Below are positions 55,964-64,000 of a DNA stretch of 64,000 bases, one piece after another. The stretch is taken from positions 1 through 64,000 of the forward strand of contig NZ_LZIR01000059.1 in assembly GCF_001667035.1 (NCBI RefSeq), read 5' to 3'. A program made the position numbers and the translations under genes. The stretch is from Mycobacterium sp. 852002-51057_SCH5723018. Its GTDB lineage: Bacteria; Actinomycetota; Actinomycetes; Mycobacteriales; Mycobacteriaceae. Below the pieces are notes generated by a model. That model did no database searches, had not been told where the DNA came from, and was given only the letters and a program-made list of their open reading frames with translations. Position 1 is the stretch's first letter. The number at the start of each line of letters is the position of its first letter.

Positions 55964-58234
55964 ATGTCTGTAGCTGAAATTGAAGAGGGCGTGTTCGAGG
56001 CGACCGCCATCATCGACAACGGGAGCTTCGGCACCCGCACCGTCCGTTTCGAGACCGGCAGGCTGGCCCAGCAGGCCGCCGGCGCCGTCGTCGCATACCT
56101 GGACGACGAAAACATGCTGCTGTCGGCGACCACCGCCAGCAAGAGTCCCAAGGAGCACTTCGACTTCTTCCCGCTGACCGTGGATGTCGAGGAGCGGATG
56201 TATGCCGCCGGTCGGATCCCCGGTTCGTTCTTCCGTCGCGAGGGCCGTCCCTCCACCGACGCGATCCTGACCTGCCGGCTGATCGACCGGCCGCTGCGCC
56301 CGTCGTTCGTCAACGGGCTGCGCAACGAGATCCAGGTCGTCGTGACCATCCTGAGCCTGGATCCCAACGACCTGTACGACGTGCTCGCGATCAACGCCGC
56401 GTCGGCCTCCACCCAGCTGAGCGGCCTGCCGTTCTCCGGCCCGATCGGGGGCGTGCGGGTGGCGCTGATTGACGGCACCTGGGTCGCGTTCCCCACGGTC
56501 GAGCAGCTCGAACGGGCGGTGTTCGACATGGTCGTCGCCGGCCGCATTGTCGGTGAAGCCGACGGCAAAAAAGATATAGCCATCATGATGGTCGAGGCCG
56601 AGGCCACTGACAACGTCATCGAGCTCGTCGAGGGTGGCGCCCAGGCGCCCACGGAAACCGTTGTGGCCGAAGGCCTCGAGGCGGCCAAGCCGTTCATCGC
56701 GGCGCTGTGCACTGCCCAGCAGGAGCTGGCCGAAAAGGCCGCCAAGCCCACCGGTGACTTCCCGACGTTTCCCGATTACGCTGACGACGTCTACTACTCG
56801 GTCGCCTCGGTGGCCACCGATGAGTTGGCCAAGGCGCTGACCATCGGCGGCAAGGCCGAGCGCGACGCGCGCACCGACGAGCTCAAGGCGGAGGTCCTCG
56901 AGCGGTTGGCCGGCACCTACGAAGGCCGTGAAAAAGAGGTCAGCGCCGCCTTCCGCTCGCTGACCAAGAAGCTGGTCCGCCAGCGCATCCTCACCGACCA
57001 CTTCCGCATCGACGGCCGCGGCATCACCGACATCCGCGCCCTTTCGGCCGAGGTCGCGGTGGTCCCGAGGGCGCACGGCAGCGCGCTGTTCGAGCGCGGC
57101 GAAACCCAGATCCTGGGCGTGACCACGCTGGACATGGTCAAGATGGCCCAGCAGATCGACTCGCTGGGGCCGGAAACCTCCAAGCGGTACATGCACCACT
57201 ACAACTTCCCGCCGTTCTCCACCGGCGAGACCGGCCGGGTCGGTTCGCCCAAGCGGCGCGAGATCGGGCACGGCGCGCTCGCCGAGCGGGCCCTGATCCC
57301 GGTGCTGCCCAGCGTCGAGGAGTTCCCGTACGCCATCCGGCAGGTGTCCGAGGCGCTGAGCTCCAACGGCTCGACGTCGATGGGATCGGTGTGCGCGTCC
57401 ACGCTGGCGTTGCTCAACGCCGGCGTGCCGCTGAAGGCGCCGGTGGCCGGCATCGCAATGGGCCTGGTCTCCGACGACGTCGAGGTGGACGGCAAGTCCG
57501 AGCGGCGCTTCGTCACCCTGACCGACATCCTCGGTGCCGAGGACGCGTTCGGCGACATGGACTTCAAGTGCGCCGGCACCAAGGACATCGTCACCGCCCT
57601 GCAGCTGGACACCAAGCTGGACGGGATCCCGTCAAAGGTCCTGGCCGGCGCTCTCGCCCAGGCGAAGGACGCGCGGCTGACCATCCTCGAAGTCATGGCC
57701 GAGGCCATCGACGCCCCCGACGAGATGAGCCCCTACGCGCCGCGGGTGACCACCATCAAGGTTCCGGTCGACAAGATCGGTGAGGTCATCGGGCCCAAGG
57801 GCAAGGTCATCAACGCGATCACCGAGGAGACCGGCGCGCAGATCTCCATCGAGGACGACGGCACCGTCTTCGTCGGCGCCACCGACGGTCCCTCGGCGCA
57901 GGCCGCGATCGACCGGATCAACGCGATCGCCAACCCGCAGCTGCCCACGGTGGGTGAGCGGTTCCTCGGAACTGTGGTCAAGACAACGGATTTCGGCGCA
58001 TTCGTGTCGTTGCTGCCCGGCCGCGACGGCCTGGTGCACATTTCCAAGCTCGGCAAGGGCAAGCGCATCGCGAAGGTCGAGGACGTGGTGAACGTCGGCG
58101 ACAAGCTGCGGGTCGAGATCGCCGATATCGACAAGCGGGGCAAGATCTCTTTGGTCCTGGTCGAAGAAGACAGCGCAGCTCCCGCCGACGCCGCGCCCCC
58201 TCAGGCGGCCGCTCCTGCCGATGCCATTAGCTGA
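55964..58234 (+). CDS. gpsI: Polyribonucleotide nucleotidyltransferase (PNPase, GpsI)
   Basis: This 756-residue exoribonuclease degrades RNA phosphorolytically. It has two RNase PH domains ([30 protein letters not shown] in the first; the second with [24 protein letters not shown] and [10 protein letters not shown]), then KH ([15 protein letters not shown]) and S1 ([22 protein letters not shown]) domains. The ATG at 55964 is chosen over one at 55940. Its end overlaps pepR by 14 bases. Confidence 0.97.
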   Translation: MSVAEIEEGVFEATAIIDNGSFGTRTVRFETGRLAQQAAGAVVAYLDDENMLLSATTASKSPKEHFDFFPLTVDVEERMYAAGRIPGSFFRREGRPSTDAILTCRLIDRPLRPSFVNGLRNEIQVVVTILSLDPNDLYDVLAINAASASTQLSGLPFSGPIGGVRVALIDGTWVAFPTVEQLERAVFDMVVAGRIVGEADGKKDIAIMMVEAEATDNVIELVEGGAQAPTETVVAEGLEAAKPFIAALCTAQQELAEKAAKPTGDFPTFPDYADDVYYSVASVATDELAKALTIGGKAERDARTDELKAEVLERLAGTYEGREKEVSAAFRSLTKKLVRQRILTDHFRIDGRGITDIRALSAEVAVVPRAHGSALFERGETQILGVTTLDMVKMAQQIDSLGPETSKRYMHHYNFPPFSTGETGRVGSPKRREIGHGALAERALIPVLPSVEEFPYAIRQVSEALSSNGSTSMGSVCASTLALLNAGVPLKAPVAGIAMGLVSDDVEVDGKSERRFVTLTDILGAEDAFGDMDFKCAGTKDIVTALQLDTKLDGIPSKVLAGALAQAKDARLTILEVMAEAIDAPDEMSPYAPRVTTIKVPVDKIGEVIGPKGKVINAITEETGAQISIEDDGTVFVGATDGPSAQAAIDRINAIANPQLPTVGERFLGTVVKTTDFGAFVSLLPGRDGLVHISKLGKGKRIAKVEDVVNVGDKLRVEIADIDKRGKISLVLVEEDSAAPADAAPPQAAAPADAIS

Positions 58235-59612
58235 CCGTAGGAGGCCAGCGGCTGACGCATCGGCCGGCGCACGTCCCGGTCGGGCGGGCGCCCTGCGGGC
58301 GGCGAAGCGGACCGCCGAATCAGAACACCAAGCCGCACTGCGCCGCACCACGCTGCCGGGCGGCCTGCGGGTGGTCACCGAGTACCTGCCCGCGGTGCGC
58401 TCGGCGTCGGTCGGGGTCTGGGTCGGGGTGGGATCGCGTGACGAGGGTGCCACCGTGGCCGGGGCCGCGCACTTCCTCGAGCATCTGCTGTTCAAGTCGA
58501 CCCCGACCCGCACGGCCGTCGACATCGCGCAGGCGATGGACGCCGTCGGCGGGGAACTGAACGCTTTTACCGCCAAGGAGCACACCTGCTACTACGCGCA
58601 TGTGCTCGACAGCGACCTGGAGCTGGCGATCGACCTGGTCGCCGACGTCGTGCTCAAAGGGCGCTGCGCCGCCGAGGACGTCGAGCTGGAGCGCGACGTC
58701 GTCCTCGAGGAAATCGCGATGCGCGACGACGACCCCGAGGACGCGCTGGGGGACATGTTCTTGGGGGCGCTGTTCGGTGACCACCCGGTGGGCCGCCCGG
58801 TGATCGGCTCGGCGCGATCGGTGTCGGCGATGACGCGGGCCCAGCTGCACTCGTTTCACGTGCGGCGCTACACCCCGGAACGGATGGTCGTCGCGGTGGC
58901 CGGCAACGTCGACCACGACGAGGTGGTCGCGCTGGTGCGCGAGCACTTCGGGCCGCACCTGGTGCGCGGGCGCCAGCCCATCGCGCCGCGCAAGGGTGCC
59001 GGGCGGGTCGCCGGGCGCCCCGGATTGACGCTGGTGAACCGGGGCGCCGAGCAGACCCACGTGTCGCTGGGCGTCCGCACGCCCGGGCGCGGCTGGGAGC
59101 ATCGCTGGGCGCTCTCGGTGCTGAACACCGCGCTGGGCGGCGGCCTGAGCTCGCGACTGTTCCAGGAGGTCCGCGAGCTGCGCGGGCTGGCCTACTCCGT
59201 CTATTCGGCGCTGGACGTGTTCGCCGACAGCGGCGCGCTGTCGGTGTATGCCGCGTGTCTGCCCGAGCGCTTCGCCGACGTGATGGCTGTGACCGGTGAG
59301 GTGCTCGAATCGGTGGCGCGCGACGGCATCACCGAGGCGGAATGCCGCATCGCCAAGGGCTCGCTGCGGGGCGGGCTGGTGCTCGGGCTGGAGGACTCCA
59401 GCTCCCGGATGAGCCGCATCGGCCGCAGCGAACTGAACTACGGCAAACATCGCAGCATCGAGCACACCCTGCGGCGGATCGACGAGGTGACCGTCGAAGA
59501 GGTCAACACGGTGGCCCACCGCCTGCTGAGCACGCGTTACGGCGCCGCCGTTCTGGGACCGTATTCATCGAAACGATCGCTGCCCCAACAACTTCGGGCG
59601 ATGGTAAATTAG
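58221..59612 (+). CDS. pepR: M16-family zinc metalloprotease PepR
   Basis: This 463-residue protease has the inverted zinc motif HFLEH at residues 84-88 and the downstream Glu in [11 protein letters not shown]. The second half is the inactive M16 repeat with [12 protein letters not shown]. It matches Rv2782c. The start is not certain: the first 35 residues are poorly conserved. Overlap with gpsI suggests coupled expression. Confidence 0.93.
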   Translation: MPLADRRRPAADASAGARPGRAGALRAAKRTAESEHQAALRRTTLPGGLRVVTEYLPAVRSASVGVWVGVGSRDEGATVAGAAHFLEHLLFKSTPTRTAVDIAQAMDAVGGELNAFTAKEHTCYYAHVLDSDLELAIDLVADVVLKGRCAAEDVELERDVVLEEIAMRDDDPEDALGDMFLGALFGDHPVGRPVIGSARSVSAMTRAQLHSFHVRRYTPERMVVAVAGNVDHDEVVALVREHFGPHLVRGRQPIAPRKGAGRVAGRPGLTLVNRGAEQTHVSLGVRTPGRGWEHRWALSVLNTALGGGLSSRLFQEVRELRGLAYSVYSALDVFADSGALSVYAACLPERFADVMAVTGEVLESVARDGITEAECRIAKGSLRGGLVLGLEDSSSRMSRIGRSELNYGKHRSIEHTLRRIDEVTVEEVNTVAHRLLSTRYGAAVLGPYSSKRSLPQQLRAMVN

Positions 59613-59616
59613 CCCC

Positions 59617-60639
59617 ATGGTTCTGGGCTTCTGGGATATCCCCGTGCCCGTCGTGGGTGCGCCGATGGCCGGCGGTCCCGGCACGCCGGCGCTGGCCGCG
59701 GCGGTGTCCAACGCCGGTGGGCTTGGTTTCATCCCGTCGGCGTACCTCAGCGCGGAGCGGTTCGCCGAAGACATCGCCGCCGCGCGCGCCATGACCACCG
59801 GCCCGCTGGGGGTCAACCTCGTGGTGCCCCAGCCCAGCGTCGCCGACTGGATCGCGCTGGACTATTACGCCGACGAACTCGAAGGCATCGCCGAGCACTA
59901 CCAGTGCGAGGTTGGCCGCCCCGAATACGGTGACGACGGCGACTGGGAGCGAAAGCTCGAGGTGGTCGCCGATGTACGCCCGGAGCTGGTGTCGTTCACC
60001 TTCGGCGTGCCGGAGCCGGACGTGATCCGGCGGATGAGCGCGCTGGGCCTGCTGGTGATGATCACGGTGACCTCGGCCTACGAGGCCGGGGTGGCGGTCG
60101 CGGCCGGCGCCGACAGCCTGGTGGTGCAGGGCCCGAACGCCGGCGGCCATCGCGGGACCTTCGCACCCGACATGGAGCCGGGCACCGAGCCGCTGCACGA
60201 CCTGATCGATCGGATCCACCGGGCGCATCGCGACATCCCGATCATCGCGGCGGGCGGGCTGGGCACCGCCGAGGACGTTGCCGGCGTGCTGCGCCGGGGC
60301 GCGGTGGCCGCGCAGATCGGCACCGCGCTGCTGCTCAGCGACGAGGCCGGCACCAGCAAGGCCCATCGCACCGCCATGAAGAATCAGCTGTTCGCGAAGA
60401 CCATTGTCTCGCGCGCGTTCTCGGGCCGGTACGCGCGCGGCCTGGAAAACGAATTCATCCGGCGTCTCGACACTGTGGCCCCGCTGGGCTATCCCGAGGT
60501 CGACCAGATGACGCTGCCGATCCGGGAGGCGGCGACCGATTGGGAGGACCCGAACGGGATGACCCTTTGGGCCGGAACGTCGTTCAAGGAGGCGCGCACC
60601 GGGCCGGCGGCCGACATCGTCGCCGGTCTCAACGGTTAG
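59617..60639 (+). CDS. Nitronate monooxygenase-type FMN oxidoreductase
   Basis: This 340-residue TIM-barrel flavoprotein matches Rv2781c. The family features GAPMAGGPGTPALAAAVSNAGGLGF at the N-terminus, QGPNAGGHRGTF with the conserved His, and a phosphate-binding IIAAGGLGTAEDVAGVLRRGA loop are present. It oxidises nitronates or similar compounds. It lies five bases after pepR. Confidence 0.9.
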   Translation: MVLGFWDIPVPVVGAPMAGGPGTPALAAAVSNAGGLGFIPSAYLSAERFAEDIAAARAMTTGPLGVNLVVPQPSVADWIALDYYADELEGIAEHYQCEVGRPEYGDDGDWERKLEVVADVRPELVSFTFGVPEPDVIRRMSALGLLVMITVTSAYEAGVAVAAGADSLVVQGPNAGGHRGTFAPDMEPGTEPLHDLIDRIHRAHRDIPIIAAGGLGTAEDVAGVLRRGAVAAQIGTALLLSDEAGTSKAHRTAMKNQLFAKTIVSRAFSGRYARGLENEFIRRLDTVAPLGYPEVDQMTLPIREAATDWEDPNGMTLWAGTSFKEARTGPAADIVAGLNG

Positions 60640-60644
60640 CGACC

Positions 60645-61541
60645 GTGCCGGCGTTGTCACGACGGCGGCTGCCGTCCGTCGCGGTCGCCGCGTCGGTGCT
60701 TACCGCCTGTGGACGCGCCGCCGCGGCGCCCAGCCCTGATCCGTCCGGCGTCTATGACCGGCTCGGCGAACTGGAGGGTCGGTACGACGCCTACGTCGGG
60801 CTTTTCGCCACCGACCTCGGCAGCGGGCGCACCCTGGCACATCGCGACGGCGATCCGTTCGCGGTGTGTTCGACGTTCAAGGCCTACTCCGCCGCGCGGG
60901 TGCTACAGCTGGCCCAGCGCGGCGAATTGGATTTGCGGCAAGCCGTCTTCATCGATCCCGGTGCGCTGCTGCCGAATTCACCCGTCACGGCGCCGCAGGC
61001 CGGCCGGACGATGCCCCTGGCGCAACTGTGCGCGGCCGCGCTGCAGCGCAGCGACAACGCCGCCGCCAACCTGCTGTTGCGGGCGATCGGCGGGCCGCCG
61101 GCCGTCACCGACTTCGCGCGTTCCCTCGGCGACGAGCACACCAGGCTGGACCGCTGGGAGACGGACCTGAACACCGCGATACCCGGCGACCCGCGCGATA
61201 CCAGCACCCCACGGGCCCTGGGCGGCGGGATCCAAAGCCTGCTCACCGGAACGGTTCTCGGTGAGCCGCAGCGCCGCCAGCTGGAGGACTGGATGCGCGG
61301 CAATGTCACCTCCACGATGCGGGCGAGCCTGCCGCCCGGGTGGACCAGCGCGGACAAGACGGGCACCGGGGACTACGGCAGCACCAACGACATCGGCATC
61401 GCCTACGGGCCCGGCTCTCAGAGGGTGCTGCTGTCGGTGATGACGCGGTCGGCGTCGCCGAACAAGGACGCCGACGCTTTGGGCCCGCTGATCGCCGAAG
61501 TGACCGGGTCGGCGCTGCCGTGGCTGACCGGGCAGGGCTGA
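60645..61541 (+). CDS. Class A beta-lactamase, Tat-type lipoprotein
   Basis: GTG 60645 gives 298 residues. The N-terminus has SRRRLPSVAVAASVLTACG, an Arg-rich region and a lipobox (LTAC), so it is probably Tat-exported and membrane-anchored. The catalytic set of class A enzymes is present: Ser76-X-X-Lys79 (STFK), Ser136-Asp-Asn138 (SDN), Glu172 in RWETDLN, and Lys238-Thr-Gly (KTG). It is in a different place from M. tuberculosis blaC (Rv2068c) and could be an extra or relocated enzyme. Confidence 0.92.
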   Translation: MPALSRRRLPSVAVAASVLTACGRAAAAPSPDPSGVYDRLGELEGRYDAYVGLFATDLGSGRTLAHRDGDPFAVCSTFKAYSAARVLQLAQRGELDLRQAVFIDPGALLPNSPVTAPQAGRTMPLAQLCAAALQRSDNAAANLLLRAIGGPPAVTDFARSLGDEHTRLDRWETDLNTAIPGDPRDTSTPRALGGGIQSLLTGTVLGEPQRRQLEDWMRGNVTSTMRASLPPGWTSADKTGTGDYGSTNDIGIAYGPGSQRVLLSVMTRSASPNKDADALGPLIAEVTGSALPWLTGQG

Positions 61542-61544
61542 GGC

Positions 61545-62660
61545 TCAGGCCAGCACGCTCGCCGGATCGGTGCACGCCAAGCCGAGGTCGGCGGCCACCC
61601 GTTCGGACAGCAGCAGCCCGTCGTGCGTCGAAAGGCCTTTGGCCAGAGCGGCATCCGACCGGCATGCGGCCCGCCACCCGGCCTCGGCGAGCTTGAGCAC
61701 GTACGGCATGGTCGCGTTGGTCAGCGCGAAGGTCGACGTCTTCGGCACGGCGCTGGGCATGTTCGCCACGCAGTAGAACAGCGTGTCGTGCACCGCGAAC
61801 GTGGGTTCGTCGTGCGTGGTAGGTCGTGAATCCTCGAAGCAGCCGCCTTGATCGATGGAGATGTCCACCAGCACGGCGCCCGGCTTCATCTGCGCGACAA
61901 GCGAATTGGAGATCAGCCGGGGAGCCTTGGCGCCGGGCACCAGGACCGCCCCGATCACCAGGTCGGCGCGCTTGACGGCGCCGTCCAGCTCGTACGCGGA
62001 CGAATAGCGGGTGCCGACGCGTCCGCCGAACTCCGCGTCCAGCAGCCGCAGCTTGTTGAGATTGACGTCGAAAACCATGACGCTGGCGCCCATCCCGCCG
62101 GCGACCCGGGCGGCGTGATAGCCGGCCGTGCCGCCACCGATCACCACGACGTCGGCGGGCTTGACGCCCGGCACCCCGCCCATCAGCACGCCGCGGCCGC
62201 CCTGCGTCCGCATCAGGTGGTAGGCACCGACCTGCGCCGAGAGCCGGCCGGCGACCTCGCTCATCGGGGCCAGCAACGGCAGCGTCCCGTCGGCGGCCTG
62301 GACCGTCTCGTAGGCGATCGACGTTGTGCCCGAGGCCAATAGCGCGTCGGTGCAGGCCCGGGAAGCCGCGAGGTGCAGATAGGTGAACAGCACCTGGCCG
62401 TGCCGCAGCACGCCATACTCGGCCGGTACCGGTTCTTTGACCTTGAGCAGCAGGTCGGCGTCGGCCCACACCTGCTCGGCGGTGCTGGTCAGCTGGGCGC
62501 CCGCCGCCTTGAACTCCGCGTCGGGGATCGCCGACCCTTCGCCGGCGCCGGCCTGGATGAGCACCTCGTGGCCGCGACGGGTCAGTTCCGCGACGCCGGC
62601 AGGGGTGATGGCCACCCGGAATTCGTTGGTCTTGGTCTCGGTGGGAACGCCGACGCGCAT
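61545..62660 (-). CDS. ald: L-alanine dehydrogenase
   Basis: This 371-residue NAD-dependent enzyme interconverts L-alanine and pyruvate plus ammonium, and glyoxylate to glycine. The MRVGVPTETKTNEFRVAITPAGV start, the DLLLKVKEP segment, the NAD-binding IGGGTAGYHAARVAGGMGA and the VAQMKPGAVLVDISIDQGG region are typical of the family. It is divergent from an Lrp-type regulator, the AldR arrangement. Confidence 0.96.
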   Translation of the reverse strand: MRVGVPTETKTNEFRVAITPAGVAELTRRGHEVLIQAGAGEGSAIPDAEFKAAGAQLTSTAEQVWADADLLLKVKEPVPAEYGVLRHGQVLFTYLHLAASRACTDALLASGTTSIAYETVQAADGTLPLLAPMSEVAGRLSAQVGAYHLMRTQGGRGVLMGGVPGVKPADVVVIGGGTAGYHAARVAGGMGASVMVFDVNLNKLRLLDAEFGGRVGTRYSSAYELDGAVKRADLVIGAVLVPGAKAPRLISNSLVAQMKPGAVLVDISIDQGGCFEDSRPTTHDEPTFAVHDTLFYCVANMPSAVPKTSTFALTNATMPYVLKLAEAGWRAACRSDAALAKGLSTHDGLLLSERVAADLGLACTDPASVLA

Positions 62661-62727
62661 GCCTCAAGTGTGAAGAAGATTCGATAACCCCGCAAACCGG
62701 CTGATGATGCTTCTGTACCGTGGGGCA

Positions 62728-63243
62728 ATGCCCGGAAACTCAGCGGAGCGCGAGCGCCTGGCCGATGGCTCGCCGAAGGATCTTCGGCCGGCGGATCTCG
62801 ACGAGGTGGACCGCAAAATCCTGGCCACGCTGCACGGCGACGCCCGGATCACCAACAACGCGCTGGCCGAGGCGGTCGGGATTGCGCCGTCGACCTGTCA
62901 CGGCCGGGTTCGCCGGCTGGTGGACCTCGGTGTCATCCGGGGCTTCTACACCGACATCGACCCGGTCGCGGTGGGCCTGCCGCTGCAGGCCATGATCTCG
63001 GTCAACCTGCATTCCAACGCGCGCGGCAAGATCCGCAGCTTCATCCAGCAGATCCGCGCCAAGCGCCAGGTGATGGACATCTACTTCCTCGCCGGCGCAG
63101 ACGATTTCATCCTGCACGTCGCGGCCCGCGACACCGAAGATTTGCGCTCATTCGTCGTCGAGAACCTCAACGCCGACGCCGACGTCGCCGGCACCCAGAC
63201 GTCGCTGATCTTCGAGCATCTCCGTGGGGCGGCACCTATTTAG
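62728..63243 (+). CDS. aldR: Lrp/AsnC-family regulator of alanine dehydrogenase
   Basis: This 171-residue protein has the Lrp winged helix (LDEVDRKILATLHGDARITNNALAEAVGIAPSTCHGRVRRLVDLGVI, residues 25-70) and the C-terminal RAM ligand-binding domain with DFILHVAARDTEDLRSFV. It matches Rv2779c (AldR) and is divergent from ald. The ATG at 62728 is preferred; an earlier in-frame ATG at 62704 would add eight residues. The 67-bp gap to ald probably holds the binding sites. Confidence 0.9.
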   Translation: MPGNSAERERLADGSPKDLRPADLDEVDRKILATLHGDARITNNALAEAVGIAPSTCHGRVRRLVDLGVIRGFYTDIDPVAVGLPLQAMISVNLHSNARGKIRSFIQQIRAKRQVMDIYFLAGADDFILHVAARDTEDLRSFVVENLNADADVAGTQTSLIFEHLRGAAPI

Positions 63244-63290
63244 TCAAGCGCGATGTAGCCGGGCGAAGCGGGTTGCCACCATCGGGCCAG
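63244..63290 (+). repeat. Single copy of the 52-bp dispersed repeat
   Basis: The stretch with GTAGCCGGGCGAAGCGGGTT and the CCACCATC end matches the second half of the 52-bp unit at 55095-55250. It follows the aldR stop immediately. Confidence 0.7.
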
Positions 63291-63306
63291 GACTTATGAT
63301 CGGCGA

Positions 63307-63777
63307 ATGGAGGATCCGTGCGCGACCGCCACCGTGCAGATCGACGCGCGTCCGGACGTCGTGTATGGGCTGATCACCGACCTGCCGACGCTGGCCTCGC
63401 TGGCCGAGGAGGCGGTGGCGATGGAGTGGCGCAAGGGCGACGCGGTCCGCCCTGGCGCGGTGTTCGTCGGCAGGAACGAAAACAGCGTCCGGCGCTGGAC
63501 CACCACGTGCACGGTCACCGACGCCGGACCGGGCCGCGTCTTCGCATTCGACGTGCGGTATGCCCGCATCCCGATCGCCCGCTGGCAATACGACATCACC
63601 GACTTGGGAGGCGCCGGCGGCGGCTGCCGCGTCACCGAGAGCACCTGGGACCGGCGACCCGGCTGGTTCCGCAAGCTCGCGGGCACGGCCACCGGGGTCA
63701 GCGATCGGGCGGCAGCCAACACCGAGCACATCCGGCTCACCCTGCAGCGCCTCAAGCGGCGGGCCGAGACGGGGTAA
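63307..63777 (+). CDS. SRPBCC (polyketide cyclase/dehydrase-like) protein
   Basis: This 156-residue protein has the START/Bet v1-like pattern: CATATVQIDARPDVVYGLITDLPTLASLAEEA at the N-terminus, GAVFVGRNENSVRRWTTTCTV in the middle and a long C-terminal helix. It corresponds to Rv2778c by position. The ligand is unknown. It lies seven bases before the next gene. Confidence 0.8.
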   Translation: MEDPCATATVQIDARPDVVYGLITDLPTLASLAEEAVAMEWRKGDAVRPGAVFVGRNENSVRRWTTTCTVTDAGPGRVFAFDVRYARIPIARWQYDITDLGGAGGGCRVTESTWDRRPGWFRKLAGTATGVSDRAAANTEHIRLTLQRLKRRAETG

Positions 63778-63783
63778 CCCGCG

Positions 63784-64000
63784 ATGACGAGGCGCGATCC
63801 GGCCGTGGCCGTCGTAGGGGCGGGCATGTCCGGGCTGTGCGTCGCAATTGCGTTGCTGCGCAAGGGCATTACCGATGTCACCCTCTACGAGAAGGCCGAC
63901 GAGGTGGGCGGCACCTGGCGCGACAACACCTACCCAGGCCTGGTTTGCGACATCCCCTCGCGCGTCTACCAGTACAGCTTCGCGATGAAGCCCGACTGGT
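63784..64000 (+). CDS. Flavin-containing monooxygenase, N-terminal part (runs off the window)
   Basis: Only about 72 codons are visible. The N-terminus has the FAD loop VVGAGMSGLCVAIALL, then YEKADEVGGTWRDNTYPGLVCDIPSRVYQYSF, which is characteristic of Baeyer-Villiger-type monooxygenases (EtaA/MymA group). The gene continues beyond 64000. Confidence 0.85.
   Translation, partial: MTRRDPAVAVVGAGMSGLCVAIALLRKGITDVTLYEKADEVGGTWRDNTYPGLVCDIPSRVYQYSFAMKPDW

Overview
The window is chromosomal DNA of a slow-growing non-tuberculous Mycobacterium, most likely from the M. avium complex or a near relative. The base composition is very GC-rich, and GTG starts and ATGA/TGATG overlaps are common. Mycothione reductase, efpA, pptT, a PPE gene and MIRU repeats are present. 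The gene order follows, in inverted orientation, the M. tuberculosis segment from about Rv2855 (mtr) to Rv2778c. No tRNA, rRNA, CRISPR array, integrase or insertion sequence was seen.

Layout. 1-5.7 kb: hypA, a Fur-family regulator, mycothione reductase, an alpha/beta hydrolase, malate:quinone oxidoreductase and a GNAT enzyme. 5.7-10.9 kb: a corrin/siroheme block with a fused chelatase, cobO, cobB and cysG. 11-16.7 kb: efpA, a membrane fatty-acid-hydroxylase protein, proS, a DUF4439 protein and a Tat lipoprotein. 17-23.4 kb: the translation/transcription operon rimP-nusA-ylxR-infB-rbfA-nrnA, with two MIRU repeats bridging rimP and nusA. 23.4-33.5 kb: a secreted protein, echA16, DUF2277, DUF1802, a CocE-type hydrolase, a secreted protein, a phosphoesterase, pptT, truB, ltp1 and fadE21. 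53.2-64 kb: sirR/mntR, ribF, rpsO, gpsI, pepR, a nitronate monooxygenase, a class A beta-lactamase, ald, its Lrp-type regulator, a SRPBCC protein and the start of a flavin monooxygenase.

The accessory part lies at about 33.5-53.2 kb, between fadE21 and sirR, which are neighbours in M. tuberculosis. It looks like a complete oxalate-utilisation island. It holds a PAS protein, a LysR regulator, oxalyl-CoA decarboxylase, formyl-CoA:oxalate CoA-transferase, a second CoA-transferase, two oxalate/formate-type MFS transporters, a GntR regulator and NAD-dependent formate dehydrogenase. It also holds a three-subunit proton-translocating transhydrogenase, a PanE-family reductase, a short pyruvate kinase, an NTF2-like protein and a frameshifted PPE gene.

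Proposed logic (inference): oxalate enters, is activated to oxalyl-CoA, and is either decarboxylated to formyl-CoA and formate or reduced to glyoxylate by the PanE-like enzyme. Formate dehydrogenase makes NADH and the transhydrogenase turns it into NADPH. A 13-bp palindrome close to GCATAC-N-GTATGC recurs at promoters across the island, including those of the gntR gene, the transhydrogenase operon, a CoA-transferase, a transporter and the PPE gene. This suggests one GntR regulon.

Non-coding structure is rich. There are three MIRU copies that themselves encode short coupled ORFs, a three-unit 52-bp tandem repeat upstream of rpsO with two single relatives elsewhere, a nested palindrome between cobO and cobB, and several dispersed hairpin repeats.
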